Assembly (NCBI GenBank): GCA_024811115.1
Contig: JAKOGH010000731.1
Coordinates: 1-17,201, forward strand
Source: Terana coerulea
Lineage: Eukaryota; Basidiomycota; Agaricomycetes; Polyporales; Phanerochaetaceae
Direction of reading: 5' to 3'
DNA length: 17,201 nt
Shown: positions 9,667 to 17,201 of the stretch, piece by piece
Layout: every line of letters starts with the position of its first letter
Position numbering within the stretch: position 1 is the stretch's first letter
Translations under genes and position numbers: made by a program
The notes under the pieces: model-generated
Told to the model about the DNA's origin: nothing
Seen by the model: only the letters and a program-made list of their open reading frames with translations
Databases searched by the model: none

Positions 9667-9851
9667 CTCAGTTCTTCTCCGCACACGAGACAGAGAACTG
9701 AGGTACGTTAGCTTCTTTGATGGACACTGTAGACCATTTGCTGATGCGCCGTAGCGCTCTCGTTTTATTTCTGTCTGCTTAGGTTTACAATATAGTTCTT
9801 CTCCACACACAAAGACAGAGAACTGAGCACTCTCATTTTATTTCTGTCTGC
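9667..9851. repeat. Duplicated block containing an inverted repeat
   Basis: Unit A (9671-9702, AGTTCTTCTCC...AGAGAACTGAG) recurs at 9795-9826, and unit B (GCGCTCTCGTTTTATTTCTG, from 9754) recurs from 9827. In the first copy A and B are 51 bases apart; in the second they are adjacent. So a segment was duplicated and one copy lost the spacer, or the other gained it. A is itself an inverted repeat: CTCAGTTCT at 9667-9675 pairs with AGAACTGAG at 9694-9702 around an 18-base loop. The second copy keeps six paired bases. Confidence 0.65.
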
Positions 9852-9889
9852 GTAGCTGCGAGCCTGGTCCCCTTGACGCATTTGAAAAG

Positions 9890-10360
9890 TTGCCACCACC
9901 ATCATGGCACCTTGAGTTGATCAGAGACTTGCCTTGAGATGTCTGGGAACGGCAAGGTCAGTGTTCAACCCTTGGGGCTCTCTTTGACTATGAGTATTTC
10001 TTGATTCGAGAGCGTGTCCATTGTCCTGGGGTCAATGTAATAGGCATAGCTACTGTTGTTGCCACGGCCTTGCCTTCATCAACCAGAGACTTGCCTCAGA
10101 TCTCATGGCAACGCTGTGGAGAAGCCCAGCTTGGGGATTCAGGCATTCCACCTCGATGGATTCTTGGTTCAAGCACGTGTCCATCACTATATTAGAGCTG
10201 ATACAGCAAGTGCATCTGCCACTGTTAAGCTTTTTGCCATTGTTGACCAGAGAATTGCTTAAAACCTCTTGGTTGCTGGCACTTGTGGTTCAGTTGTGTG
10301 CTGAGTACTATCCTCGGCATACTGAGCCCTACAGCCTCTGTTTCAGACTGCGTCTGCATG
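9890..10360. repeat. Diverged tandem repeat, period about 163 bases
   Basis: CAGAGACTTGCC occurs at 9922 and 10084 and as CAGAGAATTGCT at 10248, spacings of 162 and 164. A second anchor, CGTGTCCAT, occurs at 10013 and 10176, again 163 apart. Between the anchors the copies are similar but carry many substitutions and small indels. On the minus strand the first anchor reads GKSL or SNSL (GKSLINS, GKSLVDEGK, SNSLVNNGK), so the unit may descend from a protein repeat of about 54 residues. Stops and shifts interrupt every frame. I do not recognise a family. Confidence 0.6.
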
Positions 10361-11611
10361 TATGGAATAGAGACTGGTGGGCAGTTAGAGCTCCTTAGAG
10401 CAGAGTTTCTGGGACTTTGTCACATAGGGAATCCTCTGAAGCTTTGGCTGCTCATTCCCGCAGAGAGGGCAAGTATCTTACGGATGCTTGTCCTGGTGCG
10501 AACCTTTCTGTAGTTCTCGGGATAAGTACATCTTGTGATGGCCTGTGATGAGCCAATCTCAAGGGGAAACTAATGTGTGCCTTAAAAGTTCTCAAGCCTC
10601 GGCTGTTTCAAGTACTTGCATGTTGGAGTGTTTTCTCTTTACACATTTTCTTCGATATGGACTGTTTGTACGTAGACATAGGTCATATGTATTCTCAAAG
10701 TAGTACAGCTTAATGTCCACCCAAGTATATTACACAGGTTGCGCTAAACGTGATGTGAAAAAAATTCTTACCCAATGGTCCTTTTTTAGATGAGCTGTCA
10801 GACCTCCCTCCTTCTCCCCTCCTCTCTAAAGAGGAAGGTGCATGGGAACCTCTTGCCATTGTAATACATTAAGCGCCTGTTCACTACACTCCACGCTGCT
10901 TCAATTGCATTATTCCTAATGTTTGATATGTTGCTTATATCACTACAAATGCTTGCTACACAGGGACCTGGTGCAATGGCAGAGATATGAGATTGCTTTG
11001 ATTCCATGTCAACCATTTTGTTGGAGGATGGTGTGCAAAATCTGTCTGATCATGTTTTTTTGAGGCCCAGATCATGTTCAGAGTGAAATCATAAGACTCT
11101 TATCTTTGATAAGATGAGAGTAAGTGTGCACTCCAACCCTGCCTCATGCAGCTGCTGGCACAACACTGGCATAGCATTGGCTGCCCAGGCTGGATCTGCT
11201 CACAAACATGATCAGATGGATTCCAGACACAACGCTGTAAATGCAGCCCAAAATCTGGAATCCCTCCTCAATAGCGCAACAATCTGAAAGATTTTGAATT
11301 TCAGCCTTCTGGCCGGTTGCCTGTGTAGTGTAGTATGCTAATAAAAAACATTGTGAAGATATCCTTTCCCAAACAGAATTGACTAGCAGCTGTGGAGAGC
11401 AAATATTAATTAAATCTCAAAGTTAGGTAGAGTACAACATCACTTCTGGCTTGGTAAGAGAGTTTTGAGTACACATTCCTTCCAAAATTACCATCTGAAG
11501 TCTCAAACCAAGGTATTTGATACTTTGAAAAAATTTCTGTAAGGGGCCCGAGACCCCCTTCCCCCCCTCCACCGTGTTGGGCGCTTAGCCTGTGCAATCC
11601 CCTTGGTGATG
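10361..11611. other. Stretch without a recognisable gene, downstream of the DUF6535 gene
   Basis: The 3' untranslated region of the minus-strand DUF6535 gene should occupy the right end. A minus-strand frame at 11016-10798 and shorter open runs near 11150-11300 look mildly coding but have no family signature and are broken by stops. A small hairpin lies at 11096-11121. Confidence 0.4.
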
Positions 11612-13952
11612 CTAAGTCTCTGCTTGCGACACGGTGTTGTTCAGAGCTTCAGAGCAGTGGGCCGGGTCCCGAGTGGTGCCTAAGAGCTTCGATATGAGTT
11701 CGACATCCGGTTCACCGAGCAAGCCGGTCGCGGCACAGTCTTCCAGGGCGTCTAGGAGCTGATGATATGCAGGGTTTCGGTCCAGCCACTGTGCAGCGAC
11801 ATTCCGCGTCTGGCGGAACCACATGCTGCCGAGCCATGGATGTCGGTCCAGGAAACATCCGCCGTTCTTCAGCTTCTGCGAGACTGCGTATCGCGCCGCT
11901 GCCTCCATCTTTTGCAGAATCGCGTCCGTGGACGTCGGCGAGTCGGGGGCGTTGGCGTGATACATGAGGAGCCACTCATTCGTGAGGACGGTGAAGATGT
12001 GCAAGTCCTCGAGGCCGCAATGCGTTATATCGCGGTAAAAGTACCTGAGAATGAGTGATGTGTAGTCAGTGAGGGCCATCCGTTGTCCAGAAATTACAGC
12101 TGTGCATAGTCAACAATCAGGGAACGCAGTTCACGGATAATCAAATAGCTAGTCCACTTACCAAGGTGGCCTTCATCGTCTATCTCAACCTTCGCAATTC
12201 GACAGGCCAGTACAAGCGCCGATGACCGCAGACCAGGCAGTTCGGCTTCAAGCAAATCCTTAGTTGGGCCCTCGCTGAGCAGATCACGCACTCCGTCGAG
12301 ATGCCAGTCTGTGACGTTCGTAGAGCGAGTGGTGAAGACGCTACCCAGCGTACAGAGCAGCTCAATGACTCGTCGGCCGAACGCTGACCCGTGACTTGCA
12401 CTGTTGGTATCGTTGAATAGGGTCGGCAAGTCGCCGACTGCTGCTCTGAGGTCCGCAGCGATGAGGTAGCCGAGGACCGAAGCATGCTCGAGAGGAATCT
12501 TCAAGTTGAACCCGTCGAACTGGAACCGTTGTCTGATTCTCGAAACGTGCCACTGTTTCCCGAAGCCTTCGACGTCCTGACTTGCCCACATGGCGCGGAT
12601 GCTCTGGCGAACGGTGTTGACGACAAGGTGGATGTCGTTCGGCGGCTGAAGCGTGCGATCTGGTGGTAGCAGTTCATCCCACTGAAGAGAGCGCAGTATG
12701 CACCAGTCCGTGACGTTTTTGACCCCTTGCGTCTGTGCGTGGTCAGATAACTTGACGTGAATGCTTTCCATACTGCGAGCAATGTTGGCGTGCACCCTCG
12801 TATCCTGGGAAGCTCTGTGGACCCACGAAAGTGCGCGGAAGAGAGGTGCCGTCTCGGTGACATCCTGAAGGGCTGAGATAACAGTTGAATGGAGGATATG
12901 GGTAGGGCGCGGCTGAGAGATAAAAGCGCCGTCTTCATTCAGGCCTACTTGCTCTTGAGCGAGAGCATGCTCCATTGCATGTCGTGCAGCCGGTGCGGGC
13001 TCCTGCCAATGATAATCATGCACGATGCGTATATTCCGCTGGTTGCGCTGCCTCCAGTTTCTCGGTCTCGAGGGCCACCGCACGTCGACCAAAGGATGCC
13101 GAAAGAGTCGATAGCGCGCGTTCTTGGCGTATTCTCTGCAGAGCTGCCAGCAGAATAAGGCGCAGTCGTAGAGAAGGTATGACAGTGTAACGCATGCCCA
13201 CGCCGTTGGGGACTTGTACGGACACCGTCGACAGAACACCGGAAGGACTGTAAACGCACACACAACTCCCAACAGAAGGGCTACCATTACAGTCACGGCA
13301 GTCGCCACCACCGCATCGAGGGTCCACAGCAGGATGACAATCCCAACCAGGAAGAATATCATAGCGACCTCCAATAGTGCAGGGATAGACATGATCGTCG
13401 CGGCAACGTGCCAAGCCTCCCAGTCTTCAAAGAGGATTTGACGAACAAGGACATTCTCCCGCGCGGTGTCCAATGTCGAGCACCACTGCATGTATTCGCG
13501 AAGCCACTGCTTTGCGAGGATGCCGAAGAGGGCGGCGGCCAGGCTCAGGACCAGGCTCATGAAGAAAAGAACGTTGATCCATCGTGCAGAGGTAGCAGGG
13601 GTGAAAGTGGTAGAAGAGTCGAGTGAACTGTTGGGGCTCGCTGGACGAAATGTCGACGTGCCCAGGTGAGAGGAGATGCCAGCGAGAAGGTCGTTCGTGA
13701 TCTGAGCTTGATCTTCTTGGAGCATGGGGAATGTTTCGACAACAAAGGCGGTAAGCACTGCGGAGAACAGACCAGCCTTTATTCCGTTTGTTGCGTTTGA
13801 ATGTCATTCGACTAATATGAGGGCAATAAGGGACTCACAAAGACGAGTAGCGTATCAATGTCATCAGCATAATCCTTCACCATTCCTGAGTCGTGACTAT
13901 GAAGGTACTCCTGGATAGCAGCCCACCCAGTTGAAGCCTTTGCCGGCACATG
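11612..13952 (-). CDS. DUF6535 domain-containing multi-pass membrane protein
   Basis: Exons on the minus strand: 13952-13839, 13776-12162 and 12099-11612 (stop). Introns are 13838-13777 (GTGAGT...AAAG) and 12161-12100 (GTAAGT...GCACAG). All junctions keep phase, giving about 738 residues. The family signature spans the first junction: YADDIDTLLVF|AGLFSAVLTAFVVETFP. Further hydrophobic segments lie at about residues 104-125, 162-190 and 192-219, with AKQWLREYMQW between the second and third. The rest is a long soluble, mostly helical region ending in HCGLEDLHIFTVLTNEWLL and related helices. DUF6535 proteins are Agaricomycete membrane proteins of unknown function. The N-terminus is unsettled: 13952 is an acceptor (CGTAG), so the true ATG is in an upstream exon. 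A donor GTAAGT at 14003 with an ATG at 14050 is close but out of phase. An internal Met (GGA ATG GTG, residue 24) is the fallback start. Confidence 0.85.
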
Positions 13953-15174
13953 CTACGACTTCTACTTTAGGCTCTGTTTATCGGGAATTTTGAGACGACT
14001 TACAGAGCTTGGGCAAGATGCTTCTCATGCTTGCCTTCCAGATTTGCCATGGAGGCCAGAACTTCCGGTACGTTATTAAGCAATTATTATTAAGTCCCAC
14101 AAGAGCCTGTAGGCCTGGAAGTCGGAGCAAGTGGGCGTTGAAGACGAAGATTCATGATGAAGTTACGCAGGAGGTCGTCCTGCAGAGTGCAAAGCCAGAG
14201 AGCGCCGCGCGGCCATCAAAGCGTCGCTTATGGGCACTAGTATCTTTCTATTTCTGATCGCCGCTCACGGCCACGCTGCACCGCCGGCGCTACGGAACGT
14301 CGCTCTCGACGACGCTATCGGAACTGGAAGCGTTGGACATCGGCATGCCGCATGCGCAGCGGTCGGTCTCAAACCTCTGACTTTGCAGTCTCCGTTTGCT
14401 GTTTAGTCGTTCTCGAAGATCCCGAAAATGCTGTGGAGAAGCTCATTTACCTTTACTACCTTCGACTCAAGACTCGCCGTTTAGAAGCTAATAATCGCGA
14501 TTCACTGATCACCTGCCAGTGTGACCTTGTACGTGCATATGTTTCGTCGGGTTTGAGAACCCAGTACTTACCAATGTTACCATCAGCACCAGTCAAAGAA
14601 GTGGCGGACAGTTTCGGATCTCTCAGCTCGCGGACGTTATGTAAGTTCTACCATTTGCGCTTCACTGTGAGAAATACTTATTAAGCTCTCAAACTGTGCC
14701 CAGAGCGAGACGCTGTCTGTGTGTCCCCAAGGAGCGTTCTACGTATGTACTCTAGGCCGTATCATGAGGACATGAGAGCCTGCGTGGTCGCGTATCTTCC
14801 CAAACTATCCATATCAACAGAGCACCAAGCAAAGAACGGAGCAGTCATGACACCGATGCGCGGCACGGACCACACATTTCGCCTGCTGTCGCAGTCAGGG
14901 GCTGGCCTGCGGACACGACTGCGTTATAGGGCTCGGAGAAGTCGTCGCACACCGACATCAATGCATATCGCATGTTTCGTCTCCATCATTCGGCGCGAGC
15001 TTTCAGCAAGCAAATCACCGTTGATCAACGTCGATCCATTGGGCGGCCTTTGGTGGCGTCAGCATGATCTGCCATAATACGCGCACGTACCTGGAAAACA
15101 CCGCGCCGTATTTAACAGTGAGTTGTTCGGCGACAATCGCGCTCTGTGGCTCACGACTTCCGACTCTCGCTGTC
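13953..15174. other. Divergent intergenic region between the DUF6535 and DUF6533 genes
   Basis: It should contain the first exon of the DUF6535 gene and both promoters. Open frames on plus (14009-14257, 14352-14684, 14721-15077) are uninterrupted for 80-118 codons but show no family pattern, and the GC-rich composition makes chance frames likely. A 58-codon plus frame at 14230-14406 starts with a leader-like hydrophobic run but has no other support. Confidence 0.4.
15110..15115 (+). promoter_or_regulatory. Possible TATA element of the DUF6533 gene
   Basis: TATTTA lies in GCCGTATTTAACAG, 60 bases before the ATG at 15175. The distance is right for a fungal TATA element with a short leader. This rests only on motif and position. 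Confidence 0.35.
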
Positions 15175-16858
15175 ATGTCCTCCACAGATGAACTTGATCC
15201 AGCAGTGGTCTCCCAGTAGTACGTATATTCTGCCCTGCCACTGCACAACAGTTGAACGATTACTGAGTCCTGACTCTCAGTCTACTCTCTGAATACGTCC
15301 AGACGGGTGCAGCGGGTGAGTCCACAAACTTTTTGCACAGTTCATACTTGAGTTTGACCGTACATCGTAGCTCTAGTGTTCTATGAATATCTCATCACGA
15401 TTCCTGGCGAAGTCAGCTCAGTATGGCAGCAGAAGTTCTCAGGCGTGTCGGTACTGCTCGTTTCGACGCGGTGGGCGATCCTTGCCGAGACCATCCTGCA
15501 GTTGATACCGGCCGCAGCAGACGTAAGTACTCTGGAGCGACTAGCGAAAGATCTCTTTGAACCGACTTCTTTCGTAGAAGTGAGCTGTGCACATCAATGT
15601 GTCAAGCTAAAGCTCATGAGAGCTCCCATTCAGCTGTAAACCCATCCTCATAATGATGCAAGTGTGCGTACAACTTGGGACCATCCAGGCAGCGCGTACG
15701 TCATTCCTCCATCTTGATCTGTTCAAACCGTTCTCATGATCAGTGAAGTATTCTCCGCCCTGCGAGTCTCTGCCATTTGGAACAGGAATGTCCCACTGTT
15801 TCTACTGGTTTTGGTTCTTGGGCTAGTGCCACTCGGTACAAACATTGTGAGTAAACCTCCCACATGTATATCGAGCCGTGTCAACTAACACACAATGTAC
15901 ACGTGCAGTTCACGCTAGCCGTCTCGGAATATCCCTTCTTACCAGCACCGTTCGCAATATGCTTCCAATCAGCCAATATATCCGACGTCCTCTTTAATAC
16001 GTACGCGGTACCACTGTGCTTTGTATTTGACCACGTTCTCACCCTTTTTTGCGCGATCAGGCGTAAGTTTCGCACCTCCAGGAGGGGTTACCTGGTTTAG
16101 GCTAACTAAATTCTTCGTCAGTCGTGTACGTCACGCGGATACCTCTCATAGCCAGTGACCTTTTGGTCCTCGCTTTAACGTGGATCAAGACTGCAGGGAC
16201 TCTACGTGAGGCACGACGGCTGAACGTTTCGGTCAGTATCGCCACATGCCTGCTCCGTGATGGTGAGTTCAGCGGTATGCCGCATTATCAGGTGCTGATT
16301 TGCGCTTCTGTGCAGGCACCATATTCTTCATTATCCTCCTCGTTCTGAACCTGGGGCAGATACTTACAAGGATGGGAGTACGTGCCTACGACGGTTTTGT
16401 CCCTCGTTAATATATTAACTAGAACATCATAACAGATCGCTGCTCCCGTATCGGCATTTGTGGACGTTATGGTAAGCTCGTGTATTTTAGCCGTAACAAG
16501 TCCCTTGAATTCAGCACTATATCCAGCCACCGCTCCTCATATCTCGCTTCATCATAAATCTCCGGCAGGCAGCGCAGTCGGGCATTGCCTTCGACGCTAC
16601 AAGCACGCTTTGGAAGCAGTCTCAGTTCTCCGTCCCTGGATTCCGAGTACCCACCGACATCATCGGGAATATGGGAGAGACGCTGCAGAATGACCAAGAA
16701 GACTATGAGGACTTCGAGACCGAGCATACTCATTCTGCCGCAGAGACCGGTGACGCCGTGAGTTTGTCATTAGCCATTAGTTCGCAGTTGTTCACATCAA
16801 CTCATGACAGAGCCACCCAGCGGATTGCCCGCTAGACGCACACCAGCATACTGTGTAG
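15175..16858 (+). CDS. DUF6533 domain-containing multi-pass membrane protein
   Basis: Exons: 15175-15218, 15281-15315, 15371-15522, 15585-15598, 15663-15695, 15744-15846, 15909-16062, 16122-16262, 16316-16377, 16436-16471, 16515-16757 and 16811-16858. They sum to 1065 bases, 354 residues plus stop, all in phase. The DUF6533 domain is residues 15-70: YVQTGAAALVFYEYLITIPG, VWQQKFSGVSVLLVSTRWA. Later membrane segments follow the family order: FSALRVSAIWNRN, LVLVLGLVPLGTNI, TRIPLIASDLLVLALTWIKT, LLRDG|TIFFIILLVLNLGQ, then FVDVM|HYIQPPLLISRFII NLRQAA and an acidic tail. Such proteins are multi-helix membrane proteins of unknown function, common in Agaricomycetes. The two tiny exons (14 and 33 bases) are the weak part: the 15585 acceptor is GAG, and the better TAG acceptor at 15577 would give a stop at once. 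If the last intron is retained, the protein ends at TAG 16833-16835. Confidence 0.85.
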
Positions 16859-17083
16859 TGCGTAGCTGGAGAGGTGTGACATGCGACCCTCTCACGTTAT
16901 ACGTAGGCGGCGAAGAAATTTGGGTTCCACCTTGCATACGTTGACTCCCATTAATGGATCCCATCCGCGCGAGATATATATCTTAGATGTACCATACCAC
17001 TAGTATACATTACACGATCTCAACGAATTACAGACCTTATGAAGCAAACGACATGAAAAGCGCCCGACGACAAGATGCACACC
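16859..17083. other. Short intergenic region between convergent genes
   Basis: It holds the two 3' untranslated regions. An AT-rich patch (GAGATATATATCTTAG, near 16970-16985) is present. Nothing else is recognised. Confidence 0.4.
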
Positions 17084-17201
17084 TCACGGCCGAATCCAGC
17101 TAATTGGGTTTCTCTTCCCCAGAATGGCCCCGATCAACCCGATCAACGACAGCACAATCCAAAGACCCCACTTCTTGCTTCGTGCGGTTTCGCCTTTCCT
17201 C
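17084..17201 (-). CDS. C-terminal end of an unidentified protein with a terminal membrane segment
   Basis: A minus-strand frame is open from the right edge to TGA at 17086-17084 and encodes at least 38 residues. It reads a basic stretch (RKGETARSKK), a hydrophobic helix WGLWIVLSLIGLIGAILG of 18 residues, then a short basic tail KRNPISWIRP. This looks like a single membrane span near the C-terminus, as in tail-anchored or single-pass proteins. An intron just before the tail (GGGAAGAG) cannot be excluded. The family cannot be named from so little. The frame and hydrophobicity are seen directly; that it is a gene is inferred. Confidence 0.5.
   Translation of the reverse strand, partial: RKGETARSKKWGLWIVLSLIGLIGAILGKRNPISWIRP

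Noticed and set aside
10798..11016. Minus-strand open frame of 72 codons with Ser/Asn-rich text
   Set aside because: It shows no recognisable domain, and the same strand upstream is broken by several stops.
12094..12100. Apparent frameshift between the two halves of the DUF6535 gene
   Set aside because: A canonical intron (12161-12100, GTAAGT...GCACAG) joins both frames in phase, so no indel is needed.
14230..14406. 58-codon plus-strand frame starting with a leader-like MGTSIFLFLIAAHG
   Set aside because: Neighbouring frames are also open in this GC-rich stretch, and there is no conserved pattern or promoter to support it.
1..17201. tRNA, rRNA or CRISPR features
   Set aside because: No convincing T-arm motif with a matching acceptor stem, no rRNA-like sequence and no regularly spaced identical repeats were seen.

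Overview
The window is nuclear DNA of a filamentous basidiomycete, most likely an Agaricomycete (mushroom or polypore type). Genes are split by many 50-75 base introns with GT-AG ends and CTNAC/TTAAT-like branch sites. Two of the encoded proteins belong to membrane-protein families (DUF6535 and DUF6533) that are expanded in Agaricomycetes. I see no bacterial operon structure, rRNA, tRNA or CRISPR.

Layout. (1) 1-1229, plus strand: 3' part of a leucine-rich-repeat (ribonuclease-inhibitor-like) gene that enters from the left edge. (2) 1720-3715, minus strand: an Old-Yellow-Enzyme-type NADH:flavin oxidoreductase in seven exons with a C-terminal membrane segment. Its splice sites and motifs are intact, but three single-base indels, two of them in five-C runs, break the frame. 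(3) 3716-11611: a gene-poor stretch of about 7.9 kb. It holds one recognisable host gene, a small secreted cysteine-containing protein at 6357-7341. That gene is split by a 574-base solo LTR (6535-7108) with a CAACT target duplication, and it also carries an in-frame TAG. The same stretch holds a TATA promoter without an evident gene, a diverged 163-base tandem repeat and a duplicated inverted-repeat block. (4) 11612-13952, minus strand: a DUF6535 multi-pass membrane protein. (5) 15175-16858, plus strand: a DUF6533 multi-pass membrane protein whose twelve-exon model stays in frame throughout. (6) 17084-17201, minus strand: the membrane-spanning C-terminus of a gene that runs off the right edge.

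The genes do not form an obvious pathway. The picture is two ordinary gene-bearing flanks around a decaying, transposon-hit accessory segment. The most informative points are the start codon of the secreted protein, which is made only by splicing (A|TG), the datable LTR disruption of that gene, and the two lineage-specific membrane-protein genes facing away from each other.
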